Positions 52,907 through 64,000 of a stretch of 64,000 nucleotides of DNA are shown here, one piece after another (position 1 is the first letter of the stretch; each line of letters begins with the position of its first letter). Location: positions 992,001 to 1,056,000 of the forward strand of contig NW_017385988.1 in NCBI RefSeq assembly GCF_000237925.1, written 5' to 3'. A program made the position numbers and the translations under genes. The notes beneath the pieces were generated by a model. It saw only the letters and a list, made by a program, of their open reading frames with translations, was not told the origin of the DNA and did not search any database. Source of the DNA: Schistosoma mansoni (taxonomy: Eukaryota; Platyhelminthes; Trematoda; Strigeidida; Schistosomatidae).

Positions 52907-53695
52907 CGGCTCTTCTACCGCATACTCAACAACAAATACAGGAGATGACCAATGTATCAACAGCCTCAGCAGCAGTAGGTCTCAATGTGCACAAAGGGAA
53001 AAGCGAGATTCTCCGATACAATACAGCATGCACCAATCAAATTACAGTTGACGGAAAAGCTCTGGAGGATGTGAAAACCTTTACATATCTGGGCGGCATC
53101 ATTGATAAACACGATGGATCTGATGTAGATGTGAAGGCATGGATCAGTAAAGCAAGAGCAGCATATTTACAACTGAAGAATATCTGGAACTCAAAACAAC
53201 TGTCAACCAACACCAAGATCAGAATTTTCAATACAAATGTCAAGACAATTCTACTATATGGGGTGGAAACTTGGAGAACTACATGAGCCATCATCCAGGA
53301 GATACAAGTGTTTATTAACAGTTGTCTACGCAAAATACTTCGGATCCGTTGGATAGATACTATCAGCAACAAGTTATTGTGGGAGATAACAAACCAGACT
53401 TCATCCAGTGGAGGAAAAAATCAGAAAGAAGCACTGGAAGTGGAGTGGACACATATTGAGGAAATCACCAAACTGCGTCACAAAGCAAGCCCTCACTTAG
53501 AATCCTAAAAGCCAAAAGAAAGGAGGAAGACACAAGGACAAATTGGGCAGAGAAATGCAGACAGACATGAGAAGAATGAACAAAAGTTGGATAAAACTAT
53601 AAAGAAAGGCGCATGACAGAGTGAGTGGTTTGGAGAATGCTGGTCGGCAGCCTATGCTCCATCGGGAATAACAGGCGTAAGTAAGTATGTAGGTT
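52907..53695 (+). pseudogene. RTE-type LINE, RT C-terminal half
   Basis: Codes VHKGKSEILRYNT, then a TYLGGIID motif, [19 protein letters not shown] and LYGVETWRTT, followed by an in-frame TGA at about 53284, then [14 protein letters not shown]. The YLG motif and thumb region are typical of RTE reverse transcriptases. It ends in GGCGTAAGTAAGTATG. The catalytic YADD motif is not included. Confidence 0.8.
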
Positions 53696-54004
53696 AAACG
53701 TCAGATTATTATCCAAACAGTTAGCACCAATACCCTTTCATAATTAATGGAAAAGTTAAAAAACGAATTATTTTGTAAAATAATATATTTTAAACACAAA
53801 GTTTTTTTTTCTAACATAATTTAATTCATGTTAAATTATCTTCAAACAGAATGATAACCGTTACTATGGCTGATTTAAGTGTATCATTTTCACAGTCTAC
53901 GTATAACTGCTTGATCATAGTCTTTGGTTAAAATCTTTTCAATTTTCAAATTCTGAAAGGAAATAAATAAATAAATAAACAAGATTTTTTAATTAAATGA
54001 CTAG

Positions 54005-54225
54005 TTACTAGTAATTCGGTTAAGTGATCTGGTGCGAGACTGGTAGGTCCTGGGTTTGAATCTCGCAAATGCGGGATCGTGGATGTGCACTGCTGAGGAG
54101 TCCCATAATAGGACGAAACGGCTATCCAGTGCTTCCAGGTCTCTCATGGTGTTCTAGCTTCAATTGATTCATGGTTTCAACTATGAAAATACTAAATTCT
54201 TCACGAAACCCTTTCTGATCTACTA
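54005..54225 (+). mobile_element. tRNA-like hammerhead SINE, 'GAGGAG' family
   Basis: tRNA-like part with B box GGGTTTGAATCTC, ribozyme 54086-54137 with CTGAGGAG, stem II GTCC/GGAC, GAAAC, cleavage ATC and stem I GCACTG/CAGTGC. All core positions are intact. The tail is CACGAAACCCTTTCTGATC. Confidence 0.78.
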
Positions 54226-54295
54226 TTATTTCATCAATTTAAGTAGTTATTAGAAATCTTTATCTTTTTTCTGATATTCAATCAAAAATGTAACT

Positions 54296-54690
54296 GGTCA
54301 GTCTCTTATTGGCATATGTGCATACTGTGAGTATTGCCTCGATATTGTCTTCATTCACACGCATTATAAGCAAAGATGGGCAGTGGGTAGTAGTGGAATC
54401 CACGGCGCACGTTTCGTCCTATTTGGGACTCGTCAGTGGGAAGATTCAAAAAAACCATACTAAGTGAATTTAAACTTCACCCCATTGCACAATCAGGTGG
54501 CTATCAGGACTCAGTAGCTGAGTGGATAACGCGATGGCCATTTGAAGCGAAAGGTACTGGGTTGGAGTCCCAGAGTGAATATCAACTCTGAGATGCAGGT
54601 ACATCCAGCTGACGAGTCCCGAATAGAACGAAACGTGCATCCTGGATTCCACTGCCAACCACTATCCATCTTTGCTTACAATTTTATAAA
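54296..54690 (+). mobile_element. S. mansoni-alpha-type SINE, foldback with two opposed hammerheads
   Basis: Left arm 54366-54435 on the minus strand and right arm 54601-54680 on the + strand are inverted copies of about 70 bases. Between them lies one tRNA-like part (A box TAGCTGAGTGGATAACGC, B box GGGTTGGAGTCC). The left ribozyme has an intact CTGACGAG/GAAA core but GCC at the cleavage position. The right ribozyme has ATC there and a 6-bp stem I (ATCCAG/CTGGAT), but stem II is weakened (GTCC against GAAC). Confidence 0.78.
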
Positions 54691-55296
54691 TAAAATATAA
54701 TTTTTTGTTGGTTATTGCATAGTATAATGGGTTGTTTTCAATTATTTTTTATTGTAATCATTTAGTAATCAGTTATTCTTCTGTTAATTTAACCATTTCA
54801 TACTCATTTCATCACAAGCATTATTCTACTTTCATGAAATAACAATAAGCTTTATTCAATACTATATTTTTCGTACAATATAGAATTCTTAACACGAAGT
54901 ACTTCAGCAAGTTTCCGTTCCTTATTTCTTGATTGATATTGACGATAAATATTGAGTGATTACCAGTTAGATGTTAATAGTTCAGGAGTCGAGATCTGAA
55001 TAATGTCTATTCTCTTTAATGCATATTGCTAGCCACAATAATGTCTCTGAATATACTTTGTTGTAACTTGCTGTTCTTTTACTGAAGTTTAGTCAACATA
55101 ACTATATGAAGTTATACGATTTATATCATAGATTGACATTAGTTAAGCGACTATTGAAAGACTATTGAAAGTACTGAATATCACTTTTGTCTTAGCATGG
55201 GATTACTCAGAAGTATCCACCTACTATCCTATAGAGAATTGAATCTGAAACTCTCCGGTCCCCGAAAAAGTGATTCACCTTTAGAGCATTGAGTTG
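54691..55296. other. Nothing recognised
   Basis: AT-rich DNA with no supportable feature. Confidence 0.5.
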
Positions 55297-55653
55297 TGTT
55301 AGGATGGCTCGTTGGTAAACTTAAGGTAGCTTCTAGAAGCCCAGAAAGAGCTGAAGACATTCCATCCAATCACCGCTAGAGGAAAATTCTAGAAATTTGA
55401 CGTGTGGCTCTCCTATTGGTTGAATAAGAAGGCCCCTCCGTATGTGCCTATTGGCTGTCCGAAATGATGATTTATTTTCAGCCAAAAACTATAAATACAT
55501 GAGATTTTTGTACTATAATTGACAATGTTTTTTAGGAATAACATTCCTACTTACTAGTCATCTACCTTCCGATTTTGCGACTTGGAAGGGTTCTAGCATT
55601 CGAGTGCTCAAGTATTACGCGACATACTAAGAATCTAAGTTCAAGATATAACA
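55297..55653 (+). mobile_element. Solo LTR with 5-bp target repeat
   Basis: It begins TGTTAGGATGGCTCGTTGG and ends GATATAACA, 357 bases, flanked by AGTTG (55292-55296 and 55654-55658). A TATA-like ACTATAAATACATG lies near the middle. It is the uninterrupted counterpart of the nested LTR at 30620-31298. Confidence 0.87.
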
Positions 55654-55814
55654 AGTTGATATTTCAATAAATTCAATATCTAACTTGAATTAATTCACGA
55701 AATCAATTCATTTGTGTATATTGATGTCTAGTCTTTTTTGAATATGTAGCAAAAATTCTATTATCTACTTCAAATATTAGCTAATAAGTGTAGTTACCTA
55801 TTGTGGTATTGTAT

Positions 55815-56105
55815 TGTACGAACACTGAGGTGAGGAAAATCAACTTATCGTTTAATGCAAAATTATAGAGTATCTTCATAAAATATGAAAACCATTTCTT
55901 TTAATACTTCATTTACATATCTTCCATCAATTGTCCCTTACAAATTTCATTATTCTTTCATTCCTCTTACTATTACAATTACTCCCTCTGTTTACATTCC
56001 TGTTCTCTTCAATTCCATCTTTTCAACCTTGTTCTGTCAGACATTATACTTATGATTAATGTGATATACTACTTATGTCTGTCTACATAAATAGCATACA
56101 CCGCA
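55815..56105 (+). mobile_element. Solo LTR, diverged Boudicca-like
   Basis: It begins TGTACGAACACTGAGG and ends CACCGCA, 291 bases, flanked by GTAT (55811-55814 and 56106-56109). It shares the ACTACTTATGTCTGTC block with the LTR at 35367. Confidence 0.78.
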
Positions 56106-56261
56106 GTATTATAATTACTAACATTGATCTGAAACAGATATTTGTATTCTGAGTTTTTTTAAAAAAAAATTCATTTCAAGAATATAGCAATCAAAGATGT
56201 TAAAAGTGTGGACCTAATATATTAATACAGATAAACTATTGACAATTATTCAAACATATTC

Positions 56262-56586
56262 TATCTGTAAGCAAAGACGGACAGTGGCTAGCAGTGGAAT
56301 CCAGGATGCGCGTTATTTGGGACTCGTCAGATGGATGTACCTGCATCCTAGAGTTGATGTTCACTCTGAGACTCGAACGCAGTACCTTTCACTTCAAAGG
56401 AACATCACATTATCCACTTAGCTACTGAGTCCTGATAGCCTTAACTCACTTGATATTGTTTGTTTGAATCTTCCCATTGATTTTTATGACTGCAGTTGAT
56501 CAGTCTCTTATTGGCATACGTGCATAGGACGAAACGCGTGTATTCCACTGCTAGCCACTCACTATCCATCTTTGCTTAGAATAATT
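56262..56586 (-). mobile_element. S. mansoni-alpha-type SINE, foldback
   Basis: The left arm begins GTAAGCAAAGACGGACAGTGG and the right arm ends GCCACTCACTATCCATCTTTG. Between them the tRNA-like part is in antisense (CCACTTAGCTACTGAGTCC). The left ribozyme has lost part of stem II/GAAA, and the right arm keeps only AGGACGAAACGCG. Confidence 0.72.
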
Positions 56587-57339
56587 ATACAATTCTTTAA
56601 AAAAAAAAAACAAATTATTGATTTTCTTACTAAACATTCAATAAAGTGTTTCCTCATCAATTTCAACCGTCTACAAGTTGATCTATAAATCAATTAATTA
56701 ATCAATCAAAAGAGATCATATTTCTTAAGTGAATACTTGACGGCATCATTTAAGAATTTTCCATCTTTATCATCTTTGATTTTCAAATTTTTCGGAAGTT
56801 TTCCTTTCCTATATAAATGTATAGGTATGTATAACATAACACTTCAATATGTAATACATTTGTTTACGATGGATTCCTTTGATATGTTTATCTGTTTTCA
56901 TTTTTGTGTCCATTATTAACTTATGATGATTATTCTCTTCAGACATTTGTTTAATTAGTCCTTGTGATGATATAATAAACACAGTAAATGATCTGGATTG
57001 TCAGTTGAAACTTTGGTAAATCTATGTATAGCTTGAAAGTATGTTATATCCAAAAAGTGTTTGAAGTATAAAGTATATGAGAGAATCTGGAAGAGAGAAG
57101 AATAAAAGAAAAAGTGAAGCGGTTACTTAGTAAGGACGTTGAATTCAATGACACCGAATAATGAAACTAATTGATAATGGTTAGTAGTAAAACAAGTGTG
57201 GGATTTAGACAATCTGGTAACATGAATCAGAAGACGGTTGTCAAGAAGAGCTGAGGTTATTTTGTTTTATGTGGTAACGAATCAAGTTTTTCCTAAAAGA
57301 GTAACCTCGATGATACTTTTTCAATATATATTTCTTCTG
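56587..57339. other. Nothing recognised
   Basis: AT-rich DNA with no supportable feature. Confidence 0.5.
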
Positions 57340-57455
57340 GTTAGCGTTTTTTTAGCGAGTTGGTTTTCTACGGGATGGGGTCGCTAACTCCATGCCCAAC
57401 ACTCCTCCTTTACCCGGGCTTGGGACTGGCAGTAGCCCCCGGAGGAGCTACAGGC
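57340..57455 (+). mobile_element. RTE-type LINE 5' fragment
   Basis: Contains CTACGGGATGGGGTCGCTAA and GGAGGAGCTACAGGCGGAG, matching 51622-51735. No coding sequence is present. Confidence 0.6.
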
Positions 57456-57718
57456 GGAGTTATATTTTTCCTCAGTAACCTTTCTTATCATAAAATTGAT
57501 AGTCATTTTTAGTTTATTAATTTTATTCTGTCCCCTTTTCACTGAGAATTAATCTATACACTAAGATGGTTTATTTTGGTTTTTAACTTCTATTTGGAAT
57601 ATAAAGTTATCCTAAAAGTTCTGCCAAATTCTAATTTTCTGAATTCTTCATGTCTCCGTTGTTTTTCTCTTTCCAAATTTATTTCATTGTATTATACTCC
57701 TTCAATAACATCTTCAAA

Positions 57719-57868
57719 CCCTAATCTTTCACATTACTGCTTATACTCTTACTACTTCTACCACTATAGGATTTGAATCGACAACTGCATCTCTGTGTTA
57801 ATGTGATATGGCAACTCAAACTGTTGTACGCACGTACGAAGTTCTACGTTGTGAATGACTGACTGATT
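57719..57868 (-). mobile_element. RTE-type LINE 5' untranslated fragment
   Basis: Inverted copy of 531-702 (CCTAATCTTTCACATTACTG through TTGTGAATGACTGACTGA). Confidence 0.6.
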
Positions 57869-58067
57869 GAAAAGTCCCATCACCTCTATAACATATTATT
57901 GTGTAGATTTTTAACAGTGAAATGCTGGTGCTCATTAATTGCCGTTTTTTCGAGTCCGCCACAAAACCCGAAAATATTAGAAAAGCCTCAATTCCTTTGT
58001 AATTAGTAATTACTATAAGCCCATATAACAGTAATAAATTTAGATTTTATATAAGTAACAAGTAACA

Positions 58068-58588
58068 GTTGAAGAACATATGGAACTTATAACAACTGTC
58101 AACTAACTTCAAAGTGAGAATCTTCAATACGAACGTCAAGACAGTCAGCCCTACTGTACGGAGCTGAAACGTGGAGAACTACTACATCCATCGTCAAGAA
58201 GGTACAAGTATTTATAAACAGTTGTTTACGCAAAATACTCAACATTCACTGGTCGGATACTATCAGCAACAGCGTTTTATGGGAGAGGACAGAGTTGCTT
58301 CTAGCTGAAGAGAAAATTAGGAGAAGACGTTGGAAGTGGATAGGACATACATAAAGGAAATCACCAAATTGCATCATGAGGCAATCCCTAACTTGGAATG
58401 GTGAAGGGGAGAGAAAAAGAGGAAGGCCAAAAACATATTACGCCGGGAAATAGAATCAGATATGAAAAGGATGAATAACAACTGGAAAGAACTGGAAAGG
58501 AAGGCTCAGGACAGAGTTGGATGGAGAATGCTGGTGAGCGGCCTATGCTTGTCCACGAGGGGTAACAGACGTAATTAAGTAAGTAACA
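58068..58588 (+). pseudogene. RTE-type LINE 3' part
   Basis: Codes traces of [35 protein letters not shown] and the basic domain, with frameshifts, and ends GGGGTAACAGACGTAATTAAG. Confidence 0.78.
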
Positions 58589-59149
58589 AGATTAGTAGTT
58601 TAAATATTTGATCAGTGCACTCTTCGATCGTTTAACAACAAACAAAAGTCCTGCTATCATGTTCTCGATGTTATTTCAATTCTAGCAATCAAATCGCCAA
58701 ATAGTCACTTATTTAAGTCACTTAATACCTCAGTGCACTGAATTGTGACCGAATTGTAATTGACTTGAAAATTTTTTATCAGTACTAAAGTGAAAGTGGT
58801 ATGAAATTGGTCATTACTGAGTAATTAATTAGTATAAACATCTTATTATAACAAGAATTCAGTCGAAGCTTGTATAACTTCATAGTATATTCTTCAACCA
58901 CGATGGTAATGGATGGTACTGGTTTCAGAGGGAATATTATTTTCCCGATAATTTCAATCCTACTATCTTAAAAGCATACTAAATTAAACGAAATCTCAGG
59001 ATATCATTAATGTCGTCTCTGTTCAGTTAACATCAGATATGATTCTTTTCAATATGGTTTTCATATCGAAGACATTTCCAAATTAGATTGGGATCATTCA
59101 ACGTTACAGATTATATGATACTCAACTAAGATTTACTACTTATTTCTCT
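58589..59149. other. Nothing recognised
   Basis: AT-rich DNA with no supportable feature. Confidence 0.5.
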
Positions 59150-59154
59150 GACAA

Positions 59155-59536
59155 TGTTGGGGTAATCCAGAAAACTTCTCGCAAAAGACAAGAAAGGCTC
59201 AGAAGACAATAAGAAACATTTTATCCAATCAGCGTTCATTAGAAGTTTTGCTAGAAACATCACGAAAGTGAAAAGTCACATGTAGAGTTTCTGATTGGTT
59301 GATTACTATACTGCTACTATGCTTAGTATCATTCCAGATTTTTTGGGAAAACCAAAGGACTTTTAAAGTACCATGAAACCCTATATTTTCTGTACATGAA
59401 TGAACCTTTGGAGTAAAGTGCTTCTTGCCTATTTTGCGCCTTTTCTCACATGTTCGAGTCCCGGTGTAGATTTAGCTTGGGGGTTAGGAGACTAGCTTAG
59501 AATCTGAGTGCAGCATTCAATTAGCAAGACTTATCA
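59155..59536 (+). mobile_element. Solo LTR with 5-bp target repeat
   Basis: It begins TGTTGGGGTAATCC and ends GACTTATCA, 382 bases, flanked by GACAA (59150-59154 and 59537-59541). It is related to the LTR at 30922-31242 (shared TTTTCTGTACAT.AATGAACC). Confidence 0.85.
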
Positions 59537-59541
59537 GACAA

Positions 59542-61549
59542 CTCTAAAGAATTTACATAAATTTACAACTCAGGAAAAAATTTCAATTGTATTAACATCT
59601 ATATCTTTCTATCTAAATTAGTTAGGTGGAATTGAAAGCTGGTGTCAAAATTACTGAAGGCCACAGAAAATAGAGAAGGTTTTATTCAAGTCATTCAACA
59701 AAACGTCAACATACTGAAAAATCCCAAGCCACCAGCCAATCAGAAAAATGATAACCAAGTAACAGGTCAGAGGTCATGTAAAGGAAAGATAACATCAAAA
59801 TATAAATAATAAAACAAATTTTAGTAACAACCAATGACATTTCTATAGCTTAATTAGGTAGCCCCTTATGATGAAGTTTTGTTAACTCATCCCTTCTTGT
59901 ATTTGTACCCATAATAGCCTCATAATTGAACCATTTATTTGATGAAACGGATCACGAATAGAGAGAGTCTCAAGGTAGATCTAGAGTTAAATAAAAGTTA
60001 GCCACCTGACGAATAGGATTTACCAATGATTTTTTGTAGGATGATAAGTAATAGTTCCTCAGTGAGAAATCTAAGCTCTGGAAATACACACAGAGAGCGT
60101 TAATGAAAAGTTGGTAATGTCAAGAAAGTAATGTTGCCGTGAAAGATAACAAAACGTTGGTTCAAATCTATTACAATATTTCTTCAACAGTGACGCTAAG
60201 TGAGGTCATCAAGAGTAATCTACTCAAATTTAGAGTGAGAAACATAGGTAGAAATAAATAGATCATAAAAACAATGCAAATTGGCTTGAATATGTAAAGC
60301 ACCAATGATAATAGAAGTATTCACAAAGCTGGTCTAAGAAATCTTCCTCGACAATCAGGTTACGTGTGATATTTTTGAACTGGGAAACAGGATTTTTTCT
60401 AAAAATCGCTTAACGGAAAACAATATAAATATTAAGAATTTATAAACCTTAAACCATGGGGTACTCAAGTGTCAATTACACTGTTGGAAAAAGTAAACGA
60501 AGTGATAGTAAGTCATTCGACCAGGGGAATAAGAACAAAATTGTAGCACTTACTATCTATCAGAAAACACTACCCCAATATGTTAACCAAGAATATCGGA
60601 AATTAACAAACGAACATTAGGTGTTATATATCACAAGTAGACAAATCATTCAAGGTAAAAGGAGTTTCAATGTGTAGCTGATACGAAAAACTAAAAGATG
60701 AATGTAATGCAGAATTATGTCATAGATAGAGAACCAAACGAATACGTAATAGTAATGTTATCGGATAGGACGAGTAGTCAGCCAAACAAATAGTCGAGAA
60801 TAACTCAAACTACTAAATAATTATAAGTAGTATAACATTATAGAAAAAAGAGAGCTGTCAAGGAAAGCGGAAGATGGCGTAACACAGTGTATTACAAGAA
60901 GAAATTACTCCCAAAAATATAATTTCTACATCTAGTTTTATTCACGTCTGATTTATAATAAGGATATATATTTTGATAGTTAGATTTCATTAAATATCTG
61001 GACGGTATATTCCACTGATGTCTGTCATGATCGTTTCACAATTATTCATTGTAAGTGGATGTGTTGTTCAGTTGTGTAGTTCCGTTGAAAATCCCTGTTT
61101 TCATTCTTATAACTCTTTCGTATTGATACTTTACTTATATAACAACAATAATGGTGGTAGGTGTTAGTCATTTAAATATCTCAGTTACCTAAGATTATAT
61201 GCAAGATACTAGATTAAAATAACAATCGTTTGGTAAGGTTGTGAATATTTATTAACTAAGCTTGTTGGGACATCATCTTAATGAGCAATGTTTGATGGGA
61301 TAATAGTAGGTTGGAAGAAAAATAGGGGTGGCCAAACCAAGATATGGCACCAATACATGAAGTAATTAACTATTGGATTTAGCTGTGTTAGTAGGTACAG
61401 ATTATTCGTCTGGAGTTCTCGTGATTATCATAAACACTCGTTGAGTAATGAGTAACATAGCTCAGAATCAGTCTTGATAGGGCAGGTACATTGGCTCCTT
61501 AGAGCTCGAGTTCTGAAATTATTTTTTAATTTGTATTCCGGGAATCTAT
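59542..61549. other. Nothing identified
   Basis: AT-rich DNA. 60770-60870 shares a short block with 49380-49560, hinting at an old repeat. No frame or RNA gene is supported. Confidence 0.4.
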
Positions 61550-61574
61550 TTTTTTTCTCGATTTATATTGTCTA

Positions 61575-61905
61575 TACCATCAGCAACAACCCATAATCGG
61601 AGAGAACAAAATGGCTTTCAATTGAGGAGGAAATTAACAAAAGACGATGGAGGTGGATAGAACATACATTGTGGAAATCATGAAAATGCATCAAGAGACA
61701 AGCGCTGAGGTGGAATCCTGAAAGGAAAATGAAAAGAAGAAGACCGAAGGACATACTGCGGCGTGAATTGGAGGCAGACATCAAAAGAATGAATAGAAAC
61801 TGGAAAGAACTGGAAAGCATTGCCCAGGACAGAGTTAGATGAAGAATGCTGATGAGCGGCCTATGCTACTCTACGAGGGGTAACAGGTGTAAGAAAGGAA
61901 GTAAT
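61575..61905 (+). pseudogene. RTE-type LINE 3' end
   Basis: Runs from the 'TISN' region through the basic domain (coding [19 protein letters not shown]) to GGGGTAACAGGTGTAAG. The longer minus-strand frame here is a shadow. Confidence 0.77.
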
Positions 61906-62904
61906 ACCTAAAGTTTCCTACTATTATCATTTCTACTGCCCTGATGTTTGTCTTGATCATTTCATCTCCCCGTCTCGATATGGTGTGACTGCTTGAACCA
62001 GCTCATATAAATGTAGAACTCTACATTTTATATTACAAGCTGTTTGTCTATCACTTATTCTAAGTAATATTTCAATGAATGAAAACTATATGGATAATTT
62101 GAGACTGGTTAATCAATATCATTCCATTTTCTCTACAAAACTTGACAATTAAATCATTCAACACTCATTATTCAAGACTATCAAAAACATCCCTCTGAAG
62201 AGCTATCCCACTAACTCATGATGTGCTCAAATTAATTCATTGATAACATTTAGTGAATAGTGATAGTTTAAGAAAAATAATTGTCAAGACTAATAGTATA
62301 AAATGAAATAAGAATATACTTACTCAAACAGTATAATGAATTACATTTAAATTAATTACTTTGGCTGTTGCTAAGTTACCGAACTCGAGGTTGACCTTAT
62401 ACTTATTAGTTTAAATAACTATTCGTATTCATTGTTCAATAGATTTTTGATAAGATAAATGATTAGAAAGTTAATGTAGATTGGGACAGTAAAAAATTGA
62501 TATCAGGGAACTTTGGATATTATACATGGGGTTGAGGGTGTAAATTCATGGGGAGTTTATACTAGTACGAAATAGCTCTGTACTAGTTCATGGCTTTCAA
62601 TGGTGGTCTAACTAAGACTAGATCGTAATTTGAAACTGTGAAAACTCGACAATCTCTGTAAATCCGCTTATACTAGTATGTTAACTTGTTAAAGTATTTA
62701 TAAAAAAGTAATAGAAAAGGTCAACCTAAACGATAATGAATATAAGAGAGAAAATAAGAATTTGAGAAAACGCTCATCAAATCGCTTCTTATACTAAAAA
62801 GTGAATTCAGAGTTATCAGGGAATTCATTAGCATATACTGTTTACGAATATATATGAGTGATCCGAATTATTTACATGACTCAGTACCACTATCAAGTCT
62901 GTTG
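61906..62904. other. Nothing recognised
   Basis: AT-rich DNA with no supportable feature. A scrap like the SINE tail (GGTGGTCTAACTAAGAC) occurs near 62600. Confidence 0.45.
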
Positions 62905-63190
62905 TAGAGATATCAACTCATTCAAGACATTGGTGAAATGGTTGCTCAACTTCGTGGATTGGTTGAAGTTAGACATTAACACTGTTGGATACCGGCCAGC
63001 TAAATGGTCTATCGGTTAAGTGCTCTGGCACGAGACTGGTAAGTTCTGGGTTCGAATCTCGCGAGTGCGGGATCGTGGGTGCGCACTGTTGAGGAGTCCC
63101 ATAATAGGACGAAACGGCCTTCCAGTACTTCTAGGCTTTCCATGATGGTCTAGCGTCAATTGACTCATGATTTTGACTATGAAACTACAA
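62905..63190 (+). mobile_element. tRNA-like hammerhead SINE, full-length 'GAGGAG' family
   Basis: Leader (TTGAAGTTAGACATTAACAC), tRNA-like part (B box GGGTTCGAATCTCG), ribozyme 63079-63130 and tail. The core begins TTGAGGAG (first C changed to T) and the cleavage position is TTC, so activity is doubtful. Confidence 0.77.
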
Positions 63191-63830
63191 AAACTGTCTG
63201 TAAATCAATGTTAAAACTTCATTTCTAATATTGGAATTAGCAATAAAGAAGTGTGGATATTGATAATCGGCCAATGTGGTGTTACTAAAACTTGTTTGTC
63301 TCTGAAATCATTCTGAATCATTCTTATATGTTAGAATAGGGAGATTTGGTGGAGATTGTATTCTCATCATAGTTTTAAGTTATGAATTAATAATGGCTAG
63401 ACCATCATTGAAGGCCAGGAAGTAATTCAAGGAAATTTCTCCAAATAAAGAAGTTATATGGAGGAATCGAAAATTGCCAAATAATCTGTATACTTGTCCC
63501 TGGTCAAGAAAAGTGTAAGGAAAAAGTTGTAATCTATCTTATACAATCGAAATATAAAATTTTATTTAGCCACATTGAAGGAAATGTGATCATTTCCAAA
63601 TGGTACCTGCAATAAAAAATTCTCACTATCCGAAGAGTCATGAAATTTTAGTTAGCAGACTAGGCAGTTAGACTACAAACGTCTATTTTGCTTATGCATA
63701 GAAGTGATTTAATTTTTTTGTAACGCATGAAATTCTTATTTTTCAGTGGCCTTAATATTCTATGTATTTTCAGGTGACATCTCAAACAAAATATCAATAT
63801 CATTGAAACCACGAACCTACCTAAGTCAGA
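63191..63830. other. Nothing recognised
   Basis: AT-rich DNA. Near 63390-63430 there is a decayed SINE-tail scrap (GGCTAGACCATCATTG). Confidence 0.45.
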
Positions 63831-63834
63831 TAGC

Positions 63835-64000
63835 GTAGAGGCACTGGAAGACTATTTTCTCCTAGTATGAGATTCCTTAGTAGTGAGCAGCCACAAAGCG
63901 AAGACGGATGATTGAATCCAGGACCCTTAGTCTTGCTCACAAGGTCATGAATACTCACTGGTGAGAAGTTTATACAAGGACTAAATGGCCATTCAGTGTT
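63835..64000. mobile_element. Decayed foldback SINE, cut by the window end
   Basis: GAGGCACTGGAAGACTATTT (antisense SINE end) is followed by a B-box remnant in antisense (TTGAATCCAGGACC) and then a sense remnant (AAATGGCCATTCAGTGTT). Confidence 0.5.

Noticed and set aside
54470-54658. 62-codon minus-strand frame
   Set aside because: It is the reverse strand of a tRNA-like hammerhead SINE.
61572-61820. 82-codon minus-strand frame
   Set aside because: It is the shadow of the + strand RTE 3' coding end.

Overview
The window looks like nuclear DNA of a parasitic flatworm, most likely a Schistosoma species. It is AT-rich, has long introns with GT/AG borders, and carries a schistosome-type repeat load: S. 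mansoni-alpha-like tRNA-derived retroposons with hammerhead ribozymes, RTE-type and CR1-type LINE fragments, a Penelope-like GIY-YIG fragment, a Merlin DNA transposon and several solo LTRs. Species and chromosome cannot be fixed from the sequence alone.

One protein-coding gene dominates. Exons on the + strand from 129 to 52231 encode a coiled-coil protein with spaced tryptophan (SFI1-like) motifs. I identify it as a CCDC191 (KIAA1407) orthologue, mainly from its C-terminal half. Its 5' end lies left of the window and its stop codon is at 52229-52231. From the exon at 27696 onward every splice junction keeps frame. Between the exon ending at 1944 (phase 2) and the next supported exon (phase 0) at least one piece of coding sequence is unplaced.

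Inside that same intron sits a 22 kb head-to-tail array (2483-24644) of nearly identical units of about 1,621 bp. Each unit holds one tRNA-Thr(AGT) gene, 14 in all, on the same strand as the host gene. Each tRNA is followed by a 48-nt trailer that can form two hairpins and, in 11 of 14 copies, ends at a TTTT Pol III terminator. Three adjacent copies (units 7-9) have lost the terminator, and one of them (unit 8) also has a T8C change in the tRNA. Unit lengths of 1,619, 1,621 and 1,623 bp come mostly from a GT dinucleotide run.

Right of the array, from 24.6 to 52.2 kb, exons alternate with decayed or nested mobile elements. An assembly gap of 200 N (25569-25768) lies between two apparently identical inverted 115-bp arms of a hammerhead SINE. 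From 52.2 kb to the end there is no recognisable host gene, only RTE 3' ends, hammerhead SINEs, solo LTRs and unrecognised AT-rich sequence.

The most unusual signals are the intronic tRNA-Thr array with its structured trailer, and two sequence-distinct tRNA-like SINE families that both carry hammerhead cores, several copies being arranged as foldbacks with opposed ribozymes.
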